A DNA stretch of 64,000 bases from Bdellovibrionales bacterium (GTDB taxonomy: Bacteria; Bdellovibrionota; Bdellovibrionia; Bdellovibrionales; UBA1609). The DNA lies in assembly GCA_015163875.1 (NCBI GenBank), contig JAAOIH010000005.1, positions 1 to 64,000 of the forward strand, given 5' to 3'. The number at the start of each line of letters is the position of its first letter. The first letter of the stretch is position 1. The notes beneath the pieces are model-generated. The model did not search any database. It had not been told where the DNA came from and saw only the letters and a list, made by a program, of their open reading frames with translations. The position numbers were made by a program, and so were the translations under genes. Shown piece by piece: positions 1 to 9,542 of this stretch.

Positions 1-8
1 TAACAAAA

Positions 9-2582
9 ATGGATAAAAAAATATATTTAAAAGATTATTCACAGCCTAATTTTTGGATTAATAAAACAGAACTTTTTTTTGATATTTTTTTAACACATAC
101 TACTGTTACTCAAAAATCAGTAGTATGTAAAAATTTAAACAGCTCTTTTGATTATTCTACACTAAGTTTACATGGAGATGATTTAGAGCTAGTTTCTGTT
201 TTAATAGATAATAAAATTTATAAAAACTATGAAGTTAAAGATAACATATTAATTTTAAATAATTTAGAAAATTTAGATACTTTTAACTTAGAAATTAAAA
301 CAAAAATTTATCCTCACAAAAATACAAAATTAAATGGTCTTTATAAAAGTGGCGACCTGCTTTGTACTCAATGCGAAGCCGAAGGTTTTAGGTGTATAAC
401 TTATTTTTTAGACAGGCCAGACAATATGGCCGTTTTTACAGTTCATATTACAGCAGATAAAACAGCATATCCTATTTTATTATCTAATGGAAATAAAATA
501 CAGACAAAAAATTTAGAAAACAATCGCCATTGTATTTCTTGGCAAGACCCTTTTAAAAAACCTTCTTATTTATTTGCAATGGTTGCTGGAAATTTAGATG
601 TTATTAGTGACAACTTTATTACAAAAAGTAACAGAAAAATTAATTTAGAAATTTATTCAGAAAAAAATAAATCTCATTTATGTAGCTACGCAATGGAATG
701 TTTAAAAAAAGCCATGAAGTGGGACGAAGACACATACAATTTAGAATATGATTTAGATCAATTTATGATTGTTGCAGTTGATGATTTTAATATGGGAGCT
801 ATGGAAAACAAAGGATTAAATATTTTTAACTCTTCTGTAATACTCTCTAATCCAGAGATGGCAGGCGACACAATTTTAGAGGTAATTGAAAGTATTATTG
901 GACATGAATATTTTCATAATTGGTCTGGCAACAGAGTAACTTGCAGAGACTGGTTTCAACTTAGTTTAAAAGAAGGTTTAACTGTTTACCGAGATCAAGA
1001 ATTTTCTTCGGATTTAAATGACAGAGGAGTTTGCAGAATTAAAGATGTAAATGCTTTGCGAACTAGGCAGTTTTCTGAAGACGAAGGGCCCAACTCTCAC
1101 CCAGTTAGGCCTTTTTCTTATCTAAGTATTGATAATTTTTACACCTCTACCATTTATGAAAAAGGCGCAGAGCTTATTCGTATGATTGAGCTTATTTTAG
1201 GAAAAGAAAAATTTAAAGCAGGCATTGCTAAATATTTTAAACTTTTTGACGGGTCTGCAGCCTCTATTGAAGATTTTTTATTTGCAATGGAACAAGCCTC
1301 TAATGTTTCGTTAACCCAATTTAAAAAATGGTATGAGGTTTCTGGAACTCCAATAATAAAATTATCAACTAATTATTTAAAAGAAAAAAATACTTTAGAA
1401 CTTAATATTAAGCAACTCTACCCTAGTATTAAAAAAAATGGGCCTCTTCATATACCCTTATTAGTTAGTTTTTTAATTAAAAATGAAAAAAATAAACCTG
1501 TTCTTATTGAATTAAAAAAAGAAGAAGAAACATTTACATTTACTAATTTAACACAAAAGCCTGTTGTGTCTTTTTTACAAAATTTTTCGGCCCCTGTAAA
1601 AGTAGAATATAATCAAACCTCTGATGATTTAATTTATATTATGGAAAATGATTTTGATTTATTTAATAAATGGGAGTCTTCTCAAATATTATTTACAGAA
1701 AAAATTTTAAATATTTACGATAAAAAAGAAAATACAGCATTTAGCACAAAAAAAATAGATACAAAAATATTATTACAAACTTTTGAAAATAATTTAAAAC
1801 AATCAACAGATAATCCATTATTTTTTGCAGAGCTTTTAAGTCTTCCGACATTTTCTTATCTTTCTCAATTTATACAAGATTTAAATCCTATAACTTTAAA
1901 TCAAGAAATTAAAAATCTTATTTATGAAATTGCAAAATACTCAGAAAATACATTTTTAAGTATATATAAAAATTTAATTAACAAAGCATCAAATAAATCT
2001 AATCGTGCTTTATTAGGATTGTGTTTATACTATCTTAATCATTTAGATAATAACGAATACGCGCTACTGGCAGATAAACAAATTTCTAACAACACAGGTA
2101 ATATGACATTGTCTTTAAGCGGGTTAACTGCTCTTACAGTTAAGGTAAATGATTATCAAGAATCTGCTATTAAAGCATTTTATGAAAAATGGAAGAATGA
2201 CTTAATTGTAATTAATTCTTGGATTGGATTAAAAATGAAGTGTCCTACTTCTGATTTATATAAAGAGTTTGATAAAATTTTTAAAGATCCTAATTTTAGT
2301 AAAACTAATCCTAATAACTTAAGATCCTTGATTAGTAGTTTTGTTAAAAATACAGAGCATTTTCATAAGAAAAGCGGAGAAGCTTATAAATATATTTTAC
2401 AAAAAATTATAGATATTGATAAAATTAATCCACAAGTAGCATCAAGGCTTATTGATAATTTTGATATTTATCCAAAGCTTGAAAAAACAAGAAAAGATTG
2501 TATTTATAAACAACTTTTATATGCAAAAAAACAAAATCTATCAAATAATTTAAATGAAAAAATAGATAACTTGCTTGGATAG
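9..2582 (+). CDS. pepN: Aminopeptidase N (M1 family metallopeptidase)
   Basis: 857 aa ORF with GAMEN motif (MGAMENKGLNIFN) and zinc site HEYFHNWSGNRVTCRDWFQLSLKEG. Confidence 0.96.
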   Translation: MDKKIYLKDYSQPNFWINKTELFFDIFLTHTTVTQKSVVCKNLNSSFDYSTLSLHGDDLELVSVLIDNKIYKNYEVKDNILILNNLENLDTFNLEIKTKIYPHKNTKLNGLYKSGDLLCTQCEAEGFRCITYFLDRPDNMAVFTVHITADKTAYPILLSNGNKIQTKNLENNRHCISWQDPFKKPSYLFAMVAGNLDVISDNFITKSNRKINLEIYSEKNKSHLCSYAMECLKKAMKWDEDTYNLEYDLDQFMIVAVDDFNMGAMENKGLNIFNSSVILSNPEMAGDTILEVIESIIGHEYFHNWSGNRVTCRDWFQLSLKEGLTVYRDQEFSSDLNDRGVCRIKDVNALRTRQFSEDEGPNSHPVRPFSYLSIDNFYTSTIYEKGAELIRMIELILGKEKFKAGIAKYFKLFDGSAASIEDFLFAMEQASNVSLTQFKKWYEVSGTPIIKLSTNYLKEKNTLELNIKQLYPSIKKNGPLHIPLLVSFLIKNEKNKPVLIELKKEEETFTFTNLTQKPVVSFLQNFSAPVKVEYNQTSDDLIYIMENDFDLFNKWESSQILFTEKILNIYDKKENTAFSTKKIDTKILLQTFENNLKQSTDNPLFFAELLSLPTFSYLSQFIQDLNPITLNQEIKNLIYEIAKYSENTFLSIYKNLINKASNKSNRALLGLCLYYLNHLDNNEYALLADKQISNNTGNMTLSLSGLTALTVKVNDYQESAIKAFYEKWKNDLIVINSWIGLKMKCPTSDLYKEFDKIFKDPNFSKTNPNNLRSLISSFVKNTEHFHKKSGEAYKYILQKIIDIDKINPQVASRLIDNFDIYPKLEKTRKDCIYKQLLYAKKQNLSNNLNEKIDNLLG

Positions 2583-2592
2583 TTTAACTAAT

Positions 2593-5500
2593 TTAATCTA
2601 AAATTTGATAATGACTAGGAAAACCAGGCAAAAAAGAAGCGTAACTTTCTTTAATAGATTTTAAAATATCTAGGGGGCTGTTTGATATAGGTGTAAAAGG
2701 ATTTAATACATTGGTGGAATTTTCTGAACTATTAAATCCACTAATTACAGATCTCCACCCAGAGCCCTTGTCTTTTCTTAGAGAGTTTAAGAAAACTAAA
2801 ATATCTCTTGGCCCTCTCATTCTAATTAACCAAGGATGGTTATACAAAGCTCCCATATCTAGCTGATCTCCTGGAGTAAAATGTTGAGACACATAGTAGT
2901 ATTTTTCTAATAAACTTTTTTTAGCAGTTTGTAATTTTCCACATAATACAATTCCACTAGCTACCCCAGATAATCTTACTACTGTGCATTTTTTATAAGA
3001 TAACAAATTAAAAATTACAGAGGATTCTTGTATAGATAATAAAACTTGAGATGTTAAAGTAAATCCATTTTCTGTAGATTTAGTAAATCCAATTTTATAA
3101 GGAACTCCCCCTATGCCTAATATTTTTGACGGATCAACATCAAAGCGAGATGCAAAACTTTGCCTTAAACTAAAGTTTGTCCCGATATTTACATTAAAAG
3201 ATTGTCCTTCTTTATAAGAAGAACTTTCTGAATTTACTTTATAAATTTTATAAAAACTAGATATTTTAATGTCATTATTAGCCCAGTTAACTGTGTCACA
3301 CAAAAAAGAATTTCCACGCAATTGTTCTTTAGAAAAAGTTTTTAACTCTTCTCTTTTCTTTTTTAAATTTTCTTCGCTAAGCTTAGTATATTTATTAAGA
3401 TCAAAATTTATTAATTGTTCGTGACTTAATCTGTCTACCATATATCTACATAAACGAGTCTTCATAAAACTTTTTTTAATTTTTCCTGTAGTTAAAATAT
3501 CTTTAATATTTTTTACAGTAGCAGATTTTAAATCATTTAATAAATGTGTTAATTTATATCTAATTTTTCTAAATTTAGAAAAAGGTTTATTTAATTGATT
3601 TTTAAAACTATTAAAATCCATTTGTTTAATTTCTGGATCTAAAGTTTGTTGCCCTAAATCTTGATTTTTAAATTTAACATTACAATTTTTTTTAACATTA
3701 TTACCCTTAAAACAATTATCATTTTTTTCTAATACATTGTAATCAGAAATATAATCTAAACCATATAGTCTGGTATAAAGATTAAAACTAGAATTTTTTA
3801 TATTTATTTGTTCTTGATTTTTATGTAAAATTTTTTGCTGTTTTATTAAATCGTCTACATGAATATTTGCTAGTCTATTTTCACTTTCAAAATATTCGTG
3901 AGTTAATTTAGATTCCCCTCCAGATGCTCTGATAGCTTCTACTTTATTTAATAAATTTCCTACAGACAAAGATGCCCTGTATGTTATGCCTGCACCAATA
4001 AGACACTCTTGATTTCCACAATTATTTAACAGCATAGAATCTGTTGGACGCATATACGAACTATTGTCATATTGAACCAAAGTAACTGGCGCAATAAATG
4101 TACGCCTTTCAAGACCTGAATCTTTAATTAAAAATTTATTAGGATCTAAAATAGATTTTCCATTAATTTTCATAAAATTATTTTCTTCAACTTCTTCTAT
4201 GTCTGCCTGAGAAAATGAAAACTCTTTTAATAAATCTTTTAAATCTTCTGGTAAATTAGCAGAATCTAAGCTATCAGAATTATTTTTTAAATCTGCAGCT
4301 CTCTTTTTAAGCAATCTAATTAGCCTGCTTAGTCGTCCTTGCTTATAGCCTACAAATTCCTGTAGATCTTTCTCTTTGTGTTCGTCTCTGAGCAACAGCT
4401 TAATTTTTTCTATTTCTTTTAAAGACTTTTCTGGATTTATAGTATTATTAAAAAACTTTTTTGCTTCATAAGAAACTTTTTGATCAAATATACGCGCTAC
4501 TTGCAATGCTTTTTCGTCAATAGCCTCTAGTTGAATAAGTAATTGTCCCCTGATTTTCATTAAAATAGGATTATTAATTTTTAATGCCACCGGCTCTATA
4601 ATTAATCCATTTTGAACTTTAATTAATTTTTGATAAGCAGTTATATACTCTATTGCTTTAGTTAATTTAGGTTTTACTGACTTAGATTGAAAATTATCTT
4701 GTATTCCTAACAATCTGGACTCTAAATTAGATTCATTAAATACAGAGGAATTAATTCCTGTAATATTTAAATTAAAAAATATTTTATTTTTTCTGGATAA
4801 ATCTTTAATTTGTGATTGAAGTGCGTGTCTATTTTTTTGCGGAATTTTTTCAATAATGCTTTGCACTCTATCACTTGTTCCATCTTCATTTTCTTGTGTA
4901 GAAGATATAGTAATGCCAACAGCTGCTGGCTTTAAATAAGTTTTTTGAAAAGCCACCTTCATTAAATAAACCCCGTCTCTTAAAGATTTGTGGTGTTCAT
5001 CTCTGGCATAAGATAGTGAATTATACCTTAGTGCAAATGGTTGCAAAACTAATAACAATCTTTTTCTAATATCTAAATTTAAATATTCGTCTATTTTATA
5101 TTTAAACCCTAAAGTATTATAAGAAAAGTTTTGTAAAAAAAATATAGATTTTAATCTTTTTTCATCAGCTATTTTTGTTCCTCCATATCTATTATCAAAT
5201 CCAAAATTCGTAATTTTTTCGTCCCACGGATTTATACTAAAAGATATTTCTTTATTAAATCTATTATATTTGTTTTTTATATTGATAAAGTTTTTAGATG
5301 TTATTGTATGATCAGGGTCATGATAAATATGAAATTTTTTAATAAAATATTTTTGTGGTTTATAAACTTTATGAAAGACTGTTCCGCTAACAGGCAAGCA
5401 GCCTTCTCTGTTTGTATAAAAACCTGTATTTTTTATAAGTTTAGATTCATAAGTAATAAAAAAATGTTCATTAACAACTGGTGCATCTGTTAAAGTATGC

Positions 5501-6747
5501 TTAAGACAAAACTCAGTTCTAAACCTAACAGTTCTAGATATTGCTGTTTCTCCTGGTAAAATAGATTGATGCTTTGGTATTGCCTCTAAAATTCTAAATG
5601 GCCTTATCCCCTCTAAATATCTTTTACTTTTTAATGTTTTAATATTGCTAGAAAGTTTTAAAAATTCTGAATAAGAAAACTTTTCTTTTAATTTAGATAA
5701 AGCTTCATTAGAGTTTTCTTCTAAAATTAATGACGAGCTTCCTAATAATTTTCTATAAGAGCCAAGAGAATACAAGGCATCAAATGTAGACAGACTAACA
5801 TTTTCTGGAATTAAGCGAACAGCTATTGCAAAATTACCCCTAAGAGCCTTGTGACTAAAAACTCCTTTATAAGAAATAATACCTCTATTTTGTGCAGTAA
5901 ATTTAACAAACAAAGGTTTGCTAGAGTGAAATAAAATAGCATGCTCTTTACTACTTTTACCCATATTTGTAGCTATTAATGAAACAAAAGCTCTAACTTT
6001 TCCTGATTTTATTTTATATAAAGTTTTTTCTCCATAAGCGTCTTTTAACTTAGCTAATAAATCCATTTCTAATCTTACTTCTAAATCAAGCTTGTTATTA
6101 TATTCTTTAATTTGAGAAATAAAAACTTTAGCATTAGCTATGTCTAATGGATAATGCTTTTTAATGCTTTTTTCAAAACCAAGTTTAGATTTACTAACTT
6201 GCTCTTTTCCAAAAGATAATAAATTTACAGGCAGTCTGTCTTTTTTATCTAAATGTACAAAACTTGGATAATTAGATCTAAAAATTGCCCATGGATTAAT
6301 TGCAATCTCTACAGGATAAAATCCTTGATGCAATCCCCTTCCAATAATTTCTCTTTTTAAAACTAAATAAGATGGGTTATTAGAAAAAAAGTTAAAAGCA
6401 ACATCTTCGTGCCACTCAAGCCAACCGCTTGCTTTTGTAATTTCTTTAATTATTGTTCCGTCTTCTTTTTTTATATAAAATTCATGACCAATAATTGTTC
6501 TAGCATCTTTTTGCGAAATAACTTTAACTCTAAATTTATAGCGCAAGCTATGTGGAATTTTCCATATACCTTTGTTTAAAATAGGAACTGCAGAGCTGTT
6601 GCTTACCTCTGCAACTCTAAATGTTGCTTTAATATATTTTCGGCCAGCAAGCCCATTAAGTATAGTTTCATTTTTTTTAGAAGGCCCCCAACAAGACACA
6701 GAAAAAACTAAAATAATAAAAAGAAAACTTTTTTTAAAAGACATCAT
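2593..6747 (-). CDS. Very large predicted lipoprotein of unknown function (1384 aa)
   Basis: N-terminal MMSFKKSFLFIILVFSVSC|W signal peptide with Cys; start codon overlaps the upstream barrel stop (ATGA); no family recognised. Confidence 0.75.
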   Translation of the reverse strand: MMSFKKSFLFIILVFSVSCWGPSKKNETILNGLAGRKYIKATFRVAEVSNSSAVPILNKGIWKIPHSLRYKFRVKVISQKDARTIIGHEFYIKKEDGTIIKEITKASGWLEWHEDVAFNFFSNNPSYLVLKREIIGRGLHQGFYPVEIAINPWAIFRSNYPSFVHLDKKDRLPVNLLSFGKEQVSKSKLGFEKSIKKHYPLDIANAKVFISQIKEYNNKLDLEVRLEMDLLAKLKDAYGEKTLYKIKSGKVRAFVSLIATNMGKSSKEHAILFHSSKPLFVKFTAQNRGIISYKGVFSHKALRGNFAIAVRLIPENVSLSTFDALYSLGSYRKLLGSSSLILEENSNEALSKLKEKFSYSEFLKLSSNIKTLKSKRYLEGIRPFRILEAIPKHQSILPGETAISRTVRFRTEFCLKHTLTDAPVVNEHFFITYESKLIKNTGFYTNREGCLPVSGTVFHKVYKPQKYFIKKFHIYHDPDHTITSKNFINIKNKYNRFNKEISFSINPWDEKITNFGFDNRYGGTKIADEKRLKSIFFLQNFSYNTLGFKYKIDEYLNLDIRKRLLLVLQPFALRYNSLSYARDEHHKSLRDGVYLMKVAFQKTYLKPAAVGITISSTQENEDGTSDRVQSIIEKIPQKNRHALQSQIKDLSRKNKIFFNLNITGINSSVFNESNLESRLLGIQDNFQSKSVKPKLTKAIEYITAYQKLIKVQNGLIIEPVALKINNPILMKIRGQLLIQLEAIDEKALQVARIFDQKVSYEAKKFFNNTINPEKSLKEIEKIKLLLRDEHKEKDLQEFVGYKQGRLSRLIRLLKKRAADLKNNSDSLDSANLPEDLKDLLKEFSFSQADIEEVEENNFMKINGKSILDPNKFLIKDSGLERRTFIAPVTLVQYDNSSYMRPTDSMLLNNCGNQECLIGAGITYRASLSVGNLLNKVEAIRASGGESKLTHEYFESENRLANIHVDDLIKQQKILHKNQEQINIKNSSFNLYTRLYGLDYISDYNVLEKNDNCFKGNNVKKNCNVKFKNQDLGQQTLDPEIKQMDFNSFKNQLNKPFSKFRKIRYKLTHLLNDLKSATVKNIKDILTTGKIKKSFMKTRLCRYMVDRLSHEQLINFDLNKYTKLSEENLKKKREELKTFSKEQLRGNSFLCDTVNWANNDIKISSFYKIYKVNSESSSYKEGQSFNVNIGTNFSLRQSFASRFDVDPSKILGIGGVPYKIGFTKSTENGFTLTSQVLLSIQESSVIFNLLSYKKCTVVRLSGVASGIVLCGKLQTAKKSLLEKYYYVSQHFTPGDQLDMGALYNHPWLIRMRGPRDILVFLNSLRKDKGSGWRSVISGFNSSENSTNVLNPFTPISNSPLDILKSIKESYASFLPGFPSHYQILD

Positions 6748-7889
6748 ATTTTAGACTCCAAACCCAAAGACACTGACTGTAGTTTTTCTTGAAAAGCATC
6801 TATATTAATTACACTAGATTGAATATACTTTAATCCTATTTTGCTAAAGTTATTTATTTTCCATGACAAAGATACCGAAAAACCCTCTCTGTTATTATTT
6901 CCGTAAGCTGCACTATTATAATATGATATAGTGGCATCAGGCTCAACAAAGAAGTTTTCAAACACTAGTGATAGGTCTTGAGAAAACAAAGAAATTTTAT
7001 CAAAATATAATTTTAAAAATCTAGCATTAGCAACGCTTTTGTCTGCTGCATAATTAAAAAATAAATAAGACTCTAGTCCAGCTCCAAAAAGTGGATAATA
7101 TAAATTTATACCTGATCCAACAATTTTAAAATCAAAATCAAAACTACTGTTACTAGCCGCATCTCCCCTAGTGCTATTTCCAAGAAGTCCACTTTGAAAT
7201 GCTACAATAGATGGTAAATTAAAATATTGAGTATAAAATAAATTATATTTTAAGTTCCATTGTTTTTTTTTATAACCTATATCCCAATCTATATCCCATT
7301 GAGACATAAAAAAATAAGGAAGTTTTTCATTATTTAATCTATAACTATCGTTACTATCTGATGGAGGTGTGCTTTGTTCTAAATTCCAATTTACAGATAT
7401 ATTTTTTATATTTAATATATGCCATGATTGTCTAAAACCAATAAATGAACTAGAAGAGCTAATAAGCAAATTTTTATTCCAAAAAGATTCTGATAAAATT
7501 CCTGCCTCAATAAATAAATTTTTAGTTGGAATGCCTATTAGTTTTGCACTTCTTAAAGAGTAAACTCCAGAATCATTGCTTCCAAAAATATGTTGTTGCA
7601 AACGCTTTTTAGAAGCTTTTAAATCAACTGATGCCTGAAAAAGTAAATTAGGTAGTAATTCTTTTTCCCAATTAATTTTTACATTAAGCAACACTCCCAA
7701 AGAATCATTTAATCCTTCTTTCCACCTCCAAGAAGAAAGCCCCCACTCATAATTTAAATTAGAAGATTTAAGAAATCTAGGTTTATAATTTTTAGAATTT
7801 GAATTAAATTTTTTAGCCTCTAAATTAAAACCAAAGCCTAAAACAAACATCAAAATAGAAAAATGCACAAAAATAATATTTTTTAACAT
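6744..7889 (-). CDS. Predicted outer-membrane beta-barrel protein, unknown function
   Basis: ORF 6744..8015 is open upstream into a terminal-repeat element. The internal Met at 7889 (MLKNIIFVHFSILMFVLGFGFNLEA) gives a signal peptide; alternating aromatic/polar strands follow. Confidence 0.6.
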   Translation of the reverse strand: MLKNIIFVHFSILMFVLGFGFNLEAKKFNSNSKNYKPRFLKSSNLNYEWGLSSWRWKEGLNDSLGVLLNVKINWEKELLPNLLFQASVDLKASKKRLQQHIFGSNDSGVYSLRSAKLIGIPTKNLFIEAGILSESFWNKNLLISSSSSFIGFRQSWHILNIKNISVNWNLEQSTPPSDSNDSYRLNNEKLPYFFMSQWDIDWDIGYKKKQWNLKYNLFYTQYFNLPSIVAFQSGLLGNSTRGDAASNSSFDFDFKIVGSGINLYYPLFGAGLESYLFFNYAADKSVANARFLKLYFDKISLFSQDLSLVFENFFVEPDATISYYNSAAYGNNNREGFSVSLSWKINNFSKIGLKYIQSSVINIDAFQEKLQSVSLGLESKI

Positions 7890-7967
7890 ACAAATACTAC
7901 GCTTTTTTAATAACATTAAAGCTAATCTGTTTAAAGCTTGTAAGTTATAAAAATACCTACAAATTTC

Positions 7968-8184
7968 AAACTGGTCTACAATAATGGTCATAAACTGGTC
8001 TACAATAATGGTCACAAAAAAGGCCTGTATTGGGGCTTAGCCAGGGTTTTTATAGGATTTTATGTTTTTAGCTGGACATTTCAGGCAAGAAAGCTCCATA
8101 ATGGCTTTAAAGCGTATAAGAGACTGTCATCAGCGCTTAATTAAGAGTTGAAAAAATCCTATGACCACTAAAGTAGACCAGCTT
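7968..8184. mobile_element. MITE-like or solo IS remnant with terminal inverted repeats (possibly IS21-like)
   Basis: Two tandem 24-bp copies (aaactggtctacaataatggtcat/c, 7968-7991 and 7992-8015) face an inverted copy at 8161-8184 (atgaccactaaagtagaccagctt) with 20/24 identity; no transposase ORF between. Confidence 0.6.
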
Positions 8185-9495
8185 GATGTTTTTATTGTTT
8201 TTGGGGAGGTATTCCATGGGGGGTATATTCAGGGGCTTTTGGCTCAGGCAAAAAAAAATTCTGCCTCTATTATTTACAGCACTATGGGAAGGCGAGATTC
8301 TGATCAAAAATTAAGACCCCTTAATAAAGAAGAATTGTTAAAAAAAAACAAAGAACTAAATTTGTCTAACAATGACTTGCTAATAAATATTCCACTAGAG
8401 GCGGGTTTTGATTTAGAGATTTATCAAGAGCAAACACTTGTTGATTGCATTAATAAATATGGGTTAAAAAATTGGGAAAATTTTGTAATAGATGATGATT
8501 TTTTACTTACTGTTAAAAAAGAAGCTAGCATTAAATTTAAAAAACAAATTAAAAAATTTTTAATTCAAGTAAGTTCTCACATAAAAGAAAATACAAAAAA
8601 TATTTATTTCATACATACCATGGCTGGTGGAATACCAAGGTCTAAGCTAGTAATGGCTGTTTTAAATAGGGTTTTAAAAGGTCGCGGAAAAAGATTTTAT
8701 TCATCAGAGAAATTTTATAACACTGGTCTAGGAAAGGTCTCTTTAGAAAGTTTTAAATCTGTAACTGCAGAAAGTTTTAAAAATTTAATTACAGAAACAA
8801 AAGATTTAAGAAGCTTGTGGGCTAAAAAAAATATCAATGTATCTTATTCAGCTTTTGGCTATAGAGGTAACTCTATTTTAATTAAAAATCAATATCAATG
8901 GACAGCTTATGCTCCATACATACAAGGTTGGGCTAAGTTAGAGCTAGAAGATATTGCACAAAAAGCTAAAGATAATAATATTAATACTAATGTTTTTAAT
9001 TGCCCAGAAGTTCTTACAAGATCGAGTCAAACTTTTTCTGGTATAGAAGTTTTTTTATATCCTTTTTTAAATTCTTTAAATTCTGCAAGCTCTGATTTAA
9101 TTTTAAAAAAAATTGGTGATCTTAAAATTATACAAGATTTATTAAATCAACTAGGTTACAAGTCTTTAAAACAAGATAGTTTTATTAATTATTTTAATAA
9201 GGATTTTTCTTTTGTAAAATTAAAACAATTAACTGATAATTTTTTTACTGATTCAAGTCTTGAGAATCAACTTAATCATGACCTATGGCCTCAACATAAT
9301 AACTCTAAGCAAATGGACTTAATGATAGAAGCAACTTTAGAGCTTAATAAATATATAATCCCTGAAACAAAATTACTTTTTCATACACAATTAAGCTTAA
9401 TTTTAATTTATCTAGCTGGAAATCAAATTTATAAACAATTAGGATCTAAAAAAACTGTGCAAAACTTAACTCATGAAAGTTTGTTGCATGAATAA
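8161..9495 (+). CDS. Conserved protein, possibly enoyl-ACP reductase FabMG-like family
   Basis: 444 aa ORF; VFHGGYIQGLLAQAK..., HTMAGGIPRSKLVMAVLNRVLKGRG, YNTGLGKVSLESF. Family call from memory only; the start ATG lies in the terminal repeat. Confidence 0.4.
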   Translation: MTTKVDQLDVFIVFGEVFHGGYIQGLLAQAKKNSASIIYSTMGRRDSDQKLRPLNKEELLKKNKELNLSNNDLLINIPLEAGFDLEIYQEQTLVDCINKYGLKNWENFVIDDDFLLTVKKEASIKFKKQIKKFLIQVSSHIKENTKNIYFIHTMAGGIPRSKLVMAVLNRVLKGRGKRFYSSEKFYNTGLGKVSLESFKSVTAESFKNLITETKDLRSLWAKKNINVSYSAFGYRGNSILIKNQYQWTAYAPYIQGWAKLELEDIAQKAKDNNINTNVFNCPEVLTRSSQTFSGIEVFLYPFLNSLNSASSDLILKKIGDLKIIQDLLNQLGYKSLKQDSFINYFNKDFSFVKLKQLTDNFFTDSSLENQLNHDLWPQHNNSKQMDLMIEATLELNKYIIPETKLLFHTQLSLILIYLAGNQIYKQLGSKKTVQNLTHESLLHE

Positions 9496-9542
9496 TTTTT
9501 TATTTTGGAGAAATAATTTTTTATTTTGGAGAAATAATTTTT
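9492..9542. repeat. 21-bp tandem repeat (ataattttttattttggagaa, about 2.4 copies)
   Basis: Exact copies 9492-9512 and 9513-9533 plus partial; spans both convergent gene ends. Confidence 0.9.

Noticed and set aside
8114-8124. gtataagagac matches part of the Tn5 mosaic end (reverse complement GTCTCTTATAC)
   Set aside because: Only an 11-nt match, diverges on both sides, single copy; likely chance. Library adaptor contamination also unlikely mid-contig
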